A DNA stretch of 64,000 nucleotides, from NCBI RefSeq assembly GCF_030385785.1, contig NZ_JAUEDK010000017.1:22061-86060 (forward strand), in the 5' to 3' direction. Positions 7,946 to 16,376 of this stretch are shown in pieces (position 1 is the stretch's first letter; every line of letters starts with the position of its first letter). This stretch comes from Crenobacter oryzisoli. GTDB taxonomy: Bacteria > Pseudomonadota > Gammaproteobacteria > Burkholderiales > Chromobacteriaceae. Below the pieces are notes generated by a model. The model saw only the letters and a program-made list of their open reading frames with translations, did no database searches and was not told the origin of the DNA. The position numbers were made by a program, and so were the translations under genes.

Positions 7946-10081
7946 ATGTTATTTCTTAACGATGTACTAGAGCACAAAGCCTCTGGGGCCAAGTTACGAG
8001 TTATACATGCCAACTATGCTGCTGAGGAGATTTGGCTATATAACCTAGGTGATGACCTAGCCTTTCCCAAAATGTATGACTTACACGAGATAGAAGCCGA
8101 AGTTGCGGAAGGAAAACTCGTACTGTTTGAGGGTCAAAAAAGCAATCAAGTCATTGCCCCATCAGCGGCAGCCATCTGTCAACGTGATAAAGCTTACTTG
8201 AGAATAAAGCCACTACTCGCAAATCTTGACATCTTTGCGCCTAGTGAACGAAACCGTATGGTTGAGATACGTGCAGCTGAAATAGGTTGTGCAAAACAAA
8301 CGCTGTATGAGGACCTCCGTAACTGGTGGCGTAATGGACAAAACCCCAATGCGCTACTCCCAAAATTTGACAAGCGGGGAAGCAAAGGGGGCACCACGGC
8401 CAATAGAGGACGGCGTCCGAAGTATCTGAATTACCAAATTTACCAAATTACCGAAGAGGACCAGAGAATATTCAAGGCTGCACTTGAAAATCTCTTCCTG
8501 AAGAATGACCTGATGACGCTACGTGCGTGCTATCAGCGGGTTCTGGAAAATAGATACTCCTATGTTGACGGAGAGGGAGAATCTTGCCTTAAGGCTGTAG
8601 GCGAATACCCATCCGAGCAACAATTCCGATACTTCGCGAAGAAAATACTTCCAGCCGAGACCGTCATACGTAAACGGAAAGGGGATGCTGTATTCGAACT
8701 GGAGCATCGCCCCAAGCTTGGTAGCCTCCAACATCAGACTTACACGGTTGGCGACGCCTACGAAATTGATGCGACCATTGCAGATGTCCTTTTGGTGTCT
8801 CGCCGCAACCGAGCGACCATCATTGGCAAGCCAACCCTCTATTTAGTATTTGACCGCAAGAGCTGGCTGATTGTTGGTTTTTACGTCGGACTGGAAGCAC
8901 CCTCATGGCCAGCTGCGATGCAGGCTATTAAGTCAATATCTGAAGATAAAGCCGAACTATGTCTACGGTATGGCGTACCTTATAACTCTGCCGACTGGCC
9001 TGCTCATGGTGTTTATCCTAAAGAGTTTATCGCTGACCGCGGTGAGCTACTTTCCACCAATAGCGACTTGCTCGTCGAGGGGCTGAATATTGTGGTACGG
9101 AATCTCCCTGCACAGAGAGCAGACCATAAGCCCTTGGTCGAGTGCGGGTTCAAGTTATTGCAACGCGCTATGGCAGATTCGGTGCCTGGGTATATCCCAC
9201 CTGAGAGTTTTGGAAAACGGCAGGGAAAGCATTACGACCAGGATGCATGCCTTAACCTAGATGAGTTCACAACCATCATTCTGCAATCCATCATCCGATT
9301 TAACCGCTCGCCTCGAGAGAACTATATCTGGCCCGCAGAAAATGTCATGAATGGTCTCCAACCCATTCCGCTGGATATATGGCATTTGGAAATTCGCCGC
9401 CGTGCAGGTGCATTAGCACGTATCCCAGAGATGCAGGTTCGGTTCGCACTACTGCCTAAAATGAAGGCAACAGTTACCCGCGAAGGTATCCGGCTTGGGG
9501 CCTGCTACTACTCCTGCCCAGAAGCACTTCAACGTGGCTGGATGGTTGCAGCCAACCGCGGAGAGTTCCCTGTAGACGTGACCTACGACCGGCGTCAGGT
9601 AGATACCATTTACGTTCATGATAAGCAGCATGCTAACCAGTTTTTTGTCGCTACCTTATTGGACCGATGCTCAGACTATCGAGGGTTGTCCTTTATGGAG
9701 GTGGAGGCAATCGAGTTTCACAGGGAGGCTCTTCGTCAAAAGGGAGAACATATCACTCGTGAAAATCTATTGCAGTTCCACCAGAAAATAGACCCGCTGA
9801 CCAGACAGGCTAAAGCAGAGATGAGACAGGCTGCCAAGGGCAGGACTCGCTCAGCCAGGAAGAAAGATATTGTAAAAGACCGTGAAAACGAGCGACGTGA
9901 GCAGCGTCAACAGGAGGCATGTCTGCCCGGAACTACCTCACCCGAGCGGCCACTCCCCCAAGGCACTGCATTCCCGCCTCTTCCACCAACAAAGCAATCC
10001 AGCGATGTAATGCACAACCTCTCGACCGACCGAGATGCCCGCCGACGCCAAAAATACCTGGAGATGCTCAATGGAAACTAG
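7946..10081 (+). CDS. tnsB: TnsB-like DDE transposase (711 aa)
   Basis: TnsB binds the transposon ends and carries out 3'-end cleavage and strand transfer. The protein has N-terminal HTH-rich DNA-binding parts, an rve/RNase-H core and a Mu-transposase-type C-terminus. Catalytic residues are visible: a first Asp near 274 (YEIDATIADVL), a second near 364 (FIADRGELLS) and a Glu near 400 (LVECGFKLLQ). The size agrees with Tn7 TnsB (702 aa). GGAGGG precedes the ATG. The last about 80 residues are basic and Pro/Gln-rich, as in the TnsC-contacting tail. The stop overlaps the tnsC start by 11 nt. Confidence 0.93.
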   Translation: MLFLNDVLEHKASGAKLRVIHANYAAEEIWLYNLGDDLAFPKMYDLHEIEAEVAEGKLVLFEGQKSNQVIAPSAAAICQRDKAYLRIKPLLANLDIFAPSERNRMVEIRAAEIGCAKQTLYEDLRNWWRNGQNPNALLPKFDKRGSKGGTTANRGRRPKYLNYQIYQITEEDQRIFKAALENLFLKNDLMTLRACYQRVLENRYSYVDGEGESCLKAVGEYPSEQQFRYFAKKILPAETVIRKRKGDAVFELEHRPKLGSLQHQTYTVGDAYEIDATIADVLLVSRRNRATIIGKPTLYLVFDRKSWLIVGFYVGLEAPSWPAAMQAIKSISEDKAELCLRYGVPYNSADWPAHGVYPKEFIADRGELLSTNSDLLVEGLNIVVRNLPAQRADHKPLVECGFKLLQRAMADSVPGYIPPESFGKRQGKHYDQDACLNLDEFTTIILQSIIRFNRSPRENYIWPAENVMNGLQPIPLDIWHLEIRRRAGALARIPEMQVRFALLPKMKATVTREGIRLGACYYSCPEALQRGWMVAANRGEFPVDVTYDRRQVDTIYVHDKQHANQFFVATLLDRCSDYRGLSFMEVEAIEFHREALRQKGEHITRENLLQFHQKIDPLTRQAKAEMRQAAKGRTRSARKKDIVKDRENERREQRQQEACLPGTTSPERPLPQGTAFPPLPPTKQSSDVMHNLSTDRDARRRQKYLEMLNGN

Positions 10082-11684
10082 CCGGCATCCCGAGTTTTAT
10101 CGTGCGTCCTACATCGAGCAGCGAATCCCGCAATATCAGGGAAACCCTCTGATAGAAGCGCTTCCCCCTTCACTCGATGATGAAGGCCTACTGGAAGAGC
10201 TTTTTATCATGCCTGAGTTTGCCCCAGAACAGCGCAATTGGCATATCCATGAGCGGGTGCAGATGGTAGCCCAACTCGCGAATTTTATGGTCCCATTGCC
10301 GCGCCATCTACAGCTGGCTCACTGCCTGGATGCATTGATGCGACAAGGTTACATCGGGCGTATCCCCCGCTCCGCCGCATCACATCGCGTGTTCGCTAAA
10401 CTTCATGAGCAGTATCTCCAGAAAGCTTCGTTTCCCGCGAAATCAGGCATAACTGCCCAGCTTTCCAGTTCCTTGATTGGGCTGTCTGGCATGGGCAAGA
10501 CAACTACCATCAAACGACTACTATCACGCATACCGGAGGTAATACACCATCCTGACTATGGTATCTACCAAATCCCATACCTGCACATAGAGACTCCCTA
10601 CGATGGTGCGAGTGTCAAGGGCCTAGCTCATTCCATATTCCGCAAGGTAGACCTGTTGCTACCGGAGGCAGCCTACACCAAGGAATACGGCAAAGGCGGG
10701 AGGACCGGCGCTGAGACTCTCATGAACCACGCCGCCCGCATCCTGCACATGCATTGTGTCGGTCTACTGGTCGTGGATGAGATACAAAACCTGGAAAACT
10801 CGCCAAAGAGTCGACAAGCACTGATGACACTCCTGGTATCCGCCTCCAACGAACTCGGTGTACCTATCCTGTTCATTGGTACGAACAAGGCACGACACAT
10901 CCTCTCTTTGGATTTCAGGCAGGCACGCCGCTCTATCGGGCAAGGGCTGAACTACTGGGACCGGCTGCAAAAAGGCGATGAGGCGCACCCTAACGAATGG
11001 GAGGATTTTGTCAGCATCCTTTGGCGTTTCCAATGGGTACGCCACCCTGTCGCCGAGTCGACATTTCTAACGGACCTGTTGTACCAGTATTCACAAGGTA
11101 TCGTAGACATAGCCATCAAGCTGTTCGCTGCATGCCAGGTTCGAGCAATGCACGATGACTCAGAGACCATCACTGGGCAACTTATTACCGATGTGGCCCA
11201 GCGGGAGCTGGCCATGGTGGCGCCTATGATTAATGCGGTACGCCGAGATGACGTGAATGCTTTGCAGGCCTATGACGACATCGCCCCATTGAATCTTGAA
11301 TACTTGTTGATGAAAATTGAACATAGCTATGCTGGCCGGAAGACCCGGGGTAGCGCGATAAGGCCGGACAATGAGCTATTCGTTCCCACCGTGGCAGCCT
11401 CCCTTGAAGCTGTTGGTTTTGAATCCGAAGTGGCGACCACTATGGCGGAGAACGTAGTCCTCGCGAAACCAGCAAATGCCCTAGATGGTGTAAAAAAGGC
11501 ACTGGCTGGCGCAACATCTGGTCCCAAGGCTAAGAAATTGAAATCAAAAAAATCTCAACCATCAGTGACTTATCCGCCAGGAGATTACCGGAATGCTTTA
11601 CAAACCACGGGTAACGAAACGGTATTCCAACGGCTAGGCTCCCTCGGGTTGCTTCCGGACCTAGACCGGGTACTGGACCAGTGA
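10071..11684 (+). CDS. tnsC: TnsC-like AAA+ ATPase transposition regulator (537 aa)
   Basis: TnsC links the target selector (TniQ/TnsD or TnsE) to the TnsAB transposase and confers target immunity. Walker A GLSGMGKTTT lies at about residue 137 and Walker B LLVVDEIQN at about 232, followed by a sensor region (LFIGTNKARH). The length matches Tn7 TnsC (555 aa). The start at 10071 (METSRHPEFY), with GGAG upstream, is preferred over one 36 nt earlier. It overlaps the end of tnsB, which implies translational coupling. The Lys/Ser-rich C-terminal tail is probably flexible. Confidence 0.92.
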   Translation: METSRHPEFYRASYIEQRIPQYQGNPLIEALPPSLDDEGLLEELFIMPEFAPEQRNWHIHERVQMVAQLANFMVPLPRHLQLAHCLDALMRQGYIGRIPRSAASHRVFAKLHEQYLQKASFPAKSGITAQLSSSLIGLSGMGKTTTIKRLLSRIPEVIHHPDYGIYQIPYLHIETPYDGASVKGLAHSIFRKVDLLLPEAAYTKEYGKGGRTGAETLMNHAARILHMHCVGLLVVDEIQNLENSPKSRQALMTLLVSASNELGVPILFIGTNKARHILSLDFRQARRSIGQGLNYWDRLQKGDEAHPNEWEDFVSILWRFQWVRHPVAESTFLTDLLYQYSQGIVDIAIKLFAACQVRAMHDDSETITGQLITDVAQRELAMVAPMINAVRRDDVNALQAYDDIAPLNLEYLLMKIEHSYAGRKTRGSAIRPDNELFVPTVAASLEAVGFESEVATTMAENVVLAKPANALDGVKKALAGATSGPKAKKLKSKKSQPSVTYPPGDYRNALQTTGNETVFQRLGSLGLLPDLDRVLDQ

Positions 11685-11688
11685 AGCC

Positions 11689-12843
11689 ATGGCTCGCTTC
11701 TATTACTTCCCCAGGCCCTACCCCGACGAGCTCATTGGAAGCTTAATTCTGCGAGCCTGCCAACACCTAGGAACGAGCTTCACGGAAATAACCATTCAGC
11801 TTACTGGATATAAAAAAAGCCACCTGCCATTGTCTATATCCTCTTGGCTGCCACAAATAGCTAAGGCCTCCGGCATGGATGAGCAAGAATTACTTTGGGA
11901 ACACACTGTTTTCCCCTATGTGACCCGATTTATGAGCCAAATGGAAACCACTAGGTTGGCTGCTGACTTACTAGATGGCAACAAGGTCGGGAATGCTGCA
12001 TTAACCCAGCCTGGACTACTAGGGTCACCGGGTCACCGCTTTTGTTTGTTATGCCTGCAAGAGGACCTAGCTAACTTCGGTGAAGTGTACTGGCATCGCG
12101 AACACAATCTTCCCATGGTAGAGCTATGTAACCGACACAATATTCCGCTTCAAGTGGATAGGCCGTTGATTAATCTGACGACTCGGAGAAATTCCGCCGT
12201 TGACCACCTTCCAAAGCCGCAGACTGCAGAGCCACTGAAACCCATCATTCCAATTTATATTGCACGAGAAATAAGTACCATAAGTGCGGAGTGCCTGATT
12301 GTCCGGAACAGGAAGCGCCCTGTGGATTGGTGCAGCAATTATCGGTCGCTATTGCGCACCAAAGGATTCCCTCAGCAAGGAATAGGCTTGGCCGGCCTGC
12401 TTTTTGCAATGACATTTGAAGAAACACTTGGAACGTCGTTTTTACGACAGGCGCGATTAGCCTTCAGCCCCAGAAACCAGCCATGGCCAACCCTGATGCT
12501 TAGGGAGTTAACTAATATTCGTTTCAGCACCCCCAAGCACGTTCTTATGAAGTCATACCTTAACCTTCTAAACGTTTTTGAACTAGTGCTCAACAAAGAT
12601 GCCATTTATCTTCCGCCTGGCCCTACGCCACGAGATTATGAAGAATTAGACGCAGGCTACGTCAGAAAAATTAATGAAGCCATTCATGTAAGAAAAAAAG
12701 GAAACATACGTATTGAAATTGCACAGATGCTGAGAGAGCTAGGGATTCTATCCACATACAGGCACTCTCGAGATAAATTACCAAAAACAAAAGAGCTGAT
12801 TTCTAAGCTACGCAAATACGGATTTCCTGAAATGCAAATATGA
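11689..12843 (+). CDS. tnsD: TniQ/TnsD-family target-site selector (384 aa)
   Basis: Proteins of this family bind a specific chromosomal attachment site and recruit TnsC. The N-terminus has the TniQ hallmark (YFPRPYPDELIGSLILRAC), and a zinc-binding pattern of the type CLLCLQEDL...HREHNLP...CNRHNIPL is visible at about residues 118-150. At 384 aa it is shorter than Tn7 TnsD (508 aa), so it may recognise a different site or a shorter one. It starts 4 nt after tnsC. The attachment gene it recognises cannot be read off here, because the right flank encodes an AraC regulator and the left flank has no intact gene next to it. Confidence 0.88.
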   Translation: MARFYYFPRPYPDELIGSLILRACQHLGTSFTEITIQLTGYKKSHLPLSISSWLPQIAKASGMDEQELLWEHTVFPYVTRFMSQMETTRLAADLLDGNKVGNAALTQPGLLGSPGHRFCLLCLQEDLANFGEVYWHREHNLPMVELCNRHNIPLQVDRPLINLTTRRNSAVDHLPKPQTAEPLKPIIPIYIAREISTISAECLIVRNRKRPVDWCSNYRSLLRTKGFPQQGIGLAGLLFAMTFEETLGTSFLRQARLAFSPRNQPWPTLMLRELTNIRFSTPKHVLMKSYLNLLNVFELVLNKDAIYLPPGPTPRDYEELDAGYVRKINEAIHVRKKGNIRIEIAQMLRELGILSTYRHSRDKLPKTKELISKLRKYGFPEMQI

Positions 12844-13059
12844 ATAATGAACAAAAATATTGTCACCATTCAATAAATTTGCGATTCACGGCAATTGCAT
12901 TGCAACCTGAAACAACAAAAAGTATTTAAACATTAATTCTAGTAGTCACCGTTTTGAATGGTGTTTTATAAAACCATGAAAGCAACTATAGAGTGAGATG
13001 AAGTCTCACGAAATTATTTGTGAAAGAAAAACTTATCGCAGCAAATTTTTATTTGCATA

Positions 13060-14121
13060 ATGCAGCAATCACATTCCATTCGTATCATAATAAAAATATC
13101 TTATATGCAGTGGGTAAATAGCATTACTTGGAACGGCACGGGTTATGTTGTAGTGACAATCGATAAATCCGGCACCATTGAAAACGTACCAGTTTCCACT
13201 TTAGCCGACCTAGAATTCTCCAACGAAAATACAAGGAAAACTTACGTAACTACTGACTTCTCTACCTGGTCCACCATTAGTGTTGAAACATTTCTGCCTG
13301 CACTCGAATACCCTTCAGCATCCAAGCATGGTCAAAAACTCTATGAGTTTGATGCCAATGGTGTTGTTTATCAAATTCCAGCCATAGTTTTGATGAAATC
13401 GCTGTTCCATCCACTCCGGGGGCTTGCACATCAACTATTTCGCCCTCAAAGCCTGGATAATATTTTAGTTTCAACAGATAGAGATGGAAAAAGTGTAGAT
13501 TTTTTCTGCACAAAACAGCATAAGCTCAAAATAAAATCAAGCAATACCACTTCCGGCACTCATGCTGCTTTGCACTGGATGTATTGCTTTCCCTCTGCTC
13601 GTCGCATGTGGGACAGTGCCCTAGAAAATGCACGACAAGGCACATTAGGATTGCAACTCCCCATAGGAACAGTGGAAATGTTTCTAAGTGCTTTTAATGT
13701 TGGCGGAAAACTGGTTGTCTCCAAATTAAGTTTAGTATCAGTCTCAACGACCGAGACCCCCTTTGATTTTTCCTCAAGCCAAGGGTTGCCCACCAAGTTT
13801 CAGTTCCAGAGCAACAACATCAACAAAGCCCCAAAGAAATTAACAAACATCCCAAGCAGAAAAGGTATCTGGAGCCTTTCTGACGATGAGTGGGCTGTGG
13901 TGGAGCCAATTCTCACTAAGAGTAAAAAACAAAAGCACTGCCTTCGAACCATTGTGAACTGTTTATTAGAAAAATTTGGCCAAGGTATCGCATGGAGGAA
14001 ATTAACAGTCGGTATCGTCAATCGCCCGGCAATCATTTGGCAGTACCAACAGATGCTTAAAGATGGTCGCTGGGAAAAAATGGTGAAAACGCTCTCGCAA
14101 CTCAGAGCCACATCCAAATAA
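13060..14121 (+). CDS. TnsE-like N-terminal region fused to an IS5-type (DUF4096) DNA-binding domain (353 aa)
   Basis: The gene follows tniQ after 216 AT-rich bases. Residues about 100-250 show the motif order I recall from the first half of Tn7 TnsE (a YE...YQIP...KSLF segment, a conserved His-x-x-x-Trp stretch with MWDS, then a beta-rich KLVVSKLSLVSV). This is from memory and not an alignment. Residues about 270-350 instead match the N-terminal domain of IS5-family transposases (WSLSDDEWAVVEPIL, IVNCLLEK...GIAWRKL, GRWEKMV). No transposase catalytic core follows, so this is not an IS. Inferred: a target selector for a second pathway, with a borrowed DNA-binding domain. The start may be the ATG at 13105. 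Base composition is clearly more AT-rich than tnsABCD. Confidence 0.6.
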   Translation: MQQSHSIRIIIKISYMQWVNSITWNGTGYVVVTIDKSGTIENVPVSTLADLEFSNENTRKTYVTTDFSTWSTISVETFLPALEYPSASKHGQKLYEFDANGVVYQIPAIVLMKSLFHPLRGLAHQLFRPQSLDNILVSTDRDGKSVDFFCTKQHKLKIKSSNTTSGTHAALHWMYCFPSARRMWDSALENARQGTLGLQLPIGTVEMFLSAFNVGGKLVVSKLSLVSVSTTETPFDFSSSQGLPTKFQFQSNNINKAPKKLTNIPSRKGIWSLSDDEWAVVEPILTKSKKQKHCLRTIVNCLLEKFGQGIAWRKLTVGIVNRPAIIWQYQQMLKDGRWEKMVKTLSQLRATSK

Positions 14122-14154
14122 ATCAAACAGTAAGGGGAGTGCCTCTACCTCCCT

Positions 14155-15282
14155 CTACTTAGCCATCACTCTCTTCTTATCCTGCTCTGGGTTTTTCCAA
14201 TTTTTTGGCCACCCCATAGGCTTTACATCATCTTTCTCAAGCAATAGACAATATTTTGACACCTCCTTATTGAGGACTTGCCCAGAAGGGCATAGTACGC
14301 GTTGGTCTGAAAATCTAAATGCCATAAACCCATAGACATAGCCATTTTTCTCTATGTCTGTTGCAGGCCACCCCGTCAGCTTTGGTCCCTGTTCAGCTAC
14401 AGCTTTACTACTCAGAATGTACCATTCTATTTCAGAGGGGCTGTCTGTAACTCCTATGCCATGTGCTACCTGATGAAGAAATGACTCCTTGGAAAAGGTT
14501 ACTATAAGAAAGAAAACGGCCGCAGAAATAATTACCCAACCAATCCCACCTCTCTTTCGCACGGCAGGACTAGGCTGTGGATACTTACTAACTGTATAAA
14601 CATACAAAATACACAAGGCTATATAGGCGGCCCATATCGCAAAGAAAACAGCATCTTGATGTGCCTCCCCTCTCGCCAAAGGCAACAATATACTCATAGG
14701 CAAAATAAATAGAAACTGAACAATTGCCGTCAATGAAATGAGACTAAGTAACTGGGCTCTACCATTCAGCCATGTTTGCTTACTTGAGAAAATCCACCAA
14801 AAAACAAATGCACTAAGAGCGAACTCCAGAAATGCAAGTAAAATAGGCCACTCTTTCATGCCAATTACTAGAATAGACAGTGTTGACAACGCCAGCAAAA
14901 CAAACCACCCGACAAAATACATACGAGAGCGTCTAGCATGATGAAGCTCGCCGTCAATTAGTGCAATCTGAGTCATGAAAGCGGGGGCTATTACTAATAG
15001 CACATACATACTAAAAGCTAGCAGCATGCCGCCTAGAACTAGGGTAACAAACCCAGCAACGGAGTTAAGAGAGGGCTGGAAGAGATTTTTTAATCCAATA
15101 GAGTCCAAAAATAAATATAGCATTCCCCCGCCAATTATGAAAGCGTATGGCGAAAGTTTCACAAAGAGGTCTAGCTCTAAAATCGCTTTCAGATATCCAA
15201 ATATAGTTGGCTTTTTTTGAGCATTGGAGACATTGCGATTGATATGCCGGCGAAGTGGTTGACGAGAAACAGGAAACTTCAT
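14155..15282 (-). CDS. Polytopic membrane protein, transposon cargo (375 aa)
   Basis: About eight hydrophobic segments cover residues 45-270 (for example AFIIGGGMLYLFLDSIGL and FVLLALSTLSILVIGM), followed by a soluble tail of about 100 residues containing Cys, Gly and Trp (GPKLTGWPATDIEKNGYVYG). I do not recognise a family. The base composition is AT-rich like the TnsE-like gene, with which it converges. No strong ribosome binding site is visible. As a transposon passenger it could be an envelope or defence-linked membrane effector, but nothing in the sequence shows this. Confidence 0.7.
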   Translation of the reverse strand: MKFPVSRQPLRRHINRNVSNAQKKPTIFGYLKAILELDLFVKLSPYAFIIGGGMLYLFLDSIGLKNLFQPSLNSVAGFVTLVLGGMLLAFSMYVLLVIAPAFMTQIALIDGELHHARRSRMYFVGWFVLLALSTLSILVIGMKEWPILLAFLEFALSAFVFWWIFSSKQTWLNGRAQLLSLISLTAIVQFLFILPMSILLPLARGEAHQDAVFFAIWAAYIALCILYVYTVSKYPQPSPAVRKRGGIGWVIISAAVFFLIVTFSKESFLHQVAHGIGVTDSPSEIEWYILSSKAVAEQGPKLTGWPATDIEKNGYVYGFMAFRFSDQRVLCPSGQVLNKEVSKYCLLLEKDDVKPMGWPKNWKNPEQDKKRVMAK

Positions 15283-15566
15283 AGGTAAGAAGGCTTTAAG
15301 CTGAAATAGCGAAGTAAATTTGCAGTGATGGACCGTTAGTACAGGCCATAGTTAGGCAATATCCTAGTCTACGAGAGTGCTGTTTACTTTGAGAATAAAT
15401 AATTTAACGATTCAAATCGTAACCTGACCTAGGATGGGTTTCTGGGAAGGGCAATGATTCAGTCGCCTACGTTGCACTCCGTAGCGTTCCAGCGCCGTTC
15501 AATGGCCTTGCACAACTGGTTGGCCAGGCCTCGATTCGGAGTTTTTCATAAAGACGAGCGGCGGAA
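15283..15566. other. Cargo intergenic stretch without a gene
   Basis: The first 150 bases are AT-rich and probably hold the promoter of the membrane protein gene. The remainder becomes GC-rich toward the glycosylase gene. I see no ORF or RNA gene with support, and no clear terminator for the minus-strand operon ending at 15567. Confidence 0.3.
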
Positions 15567-16370
15567 TTATAACCGACCGACATACTCGGCAAAGCCGGTG
15601 CGAAAGGCGGTGATGCCCCCATTGGCGGGGTGGCGCAGCTCGGCACTGGTCGGGATGTCCAGCTTGTCCAGAATGCCTTTCGAGACCTTTCCTATCGCCA
15701 CCCGTTGGGCATCGGGGAACAACTCGAGCAGCTGGTGCAGCATCGGAAGGCCGTCCCGCAGTTCATCTGAGGACGGTTTGCGGTTGGTCAGCATGTCCGT
15801 GTCGAACGGGTGAAATGCGAATGCATTCCACAGCACGCACTCACGGGGGTCGAGGCCGGCCGTCTTAATCGCCTGCCACACCACGGTGGCGGTCGGCTCT
15901 TTGGCACCGCGTCTGCCGACGGGGCCGTCGGTGCGCGAGCAACGCGTCACTTCGCCGCTCAGCACGTCGCCAGGATAGATGCCTTTATGGGTGAGTTGAC
16001 CGAGCAAGATGCGCTCGGACGTCATCGGGATGCCGGAGAAGTGGCAGCCCTGATAGCCAGGCGCTTCGGCAATCAGGATAACCTTGGCGCGCCCCAATCG
16101 TTCGGTCAGGTAACGTGACAGGTTATCGATACGATGTGTGGGGGCGAGCGAGGAGGCGTCATGCTCGGGGTCGACGCTGAACCAGGGGTTAAATACCCGC
16201 GGCAGTGCCGGGAAGCAATGCAGTGCCTCGATAAAACGGTTGACCGGGTCTGTAATCATTTGGCCTTGTCGTGTGTATTGACGATTGGTTACGACGGGCC
16301 CGCCGTCGAGCGCTGGCCCGGTCATAACGTGGTTGGGGAATGAGGCCAACCCTGTCCACGATACCAGCAC
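15567..16370 (-). CDS. Uracil-DNA-glycosylase-fold protein, third gene of the cargo operon (267 aa)
   Basis: UDG-superfamily motifs are visible: motif A EAPGYQGCHFSGIPMTSE starting at E102, a central NAFAFHP segment, and a C-terminal RHPANGG corresponding to the HP-containing motif B. Known: family members remove uracil or other bases, and Brig1-type members in phages' hosts excise modified bases from phage DNA. Inferred: in this operon it may attack modified invader DNA, or protect the host from lesions. The GTG at 16370 lies 6 nt after the upstream gene, with GGAG in range; an ATG at 16259 (MITDPVNRFIEAL) matches the usual N-terminus better and is a real alternative. It is the last gene of the PLD / 538-aa / UDG transcription unit. 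Confidence 0.82.
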   Translation of the reverse strand: MLVSWTGLASFPNHVMTGPALDGGPVVTNRQYTRQGQMITDPVNRFIEALHCFPALPRVFNPWFSVDPEHDASSLAPTHRIDNLSRYLTERLGRAKVILIAEAPGYQGCHFSGIPMTSERILLGQLTHKGIYPGDVLSGEVTRCSRTDGPVGRRGAKEPTATVVWQAIKTAGLDPRECVLWNAFAFHPFDTDMLTNRKPSSDELRDGLPMLHQLLELFPDAQRVAIGKVSKGILDKLDIPTSAELRHPANGGITAFRTGFAEYVGRL

Positions 16371-16376
16371 CTGCGC

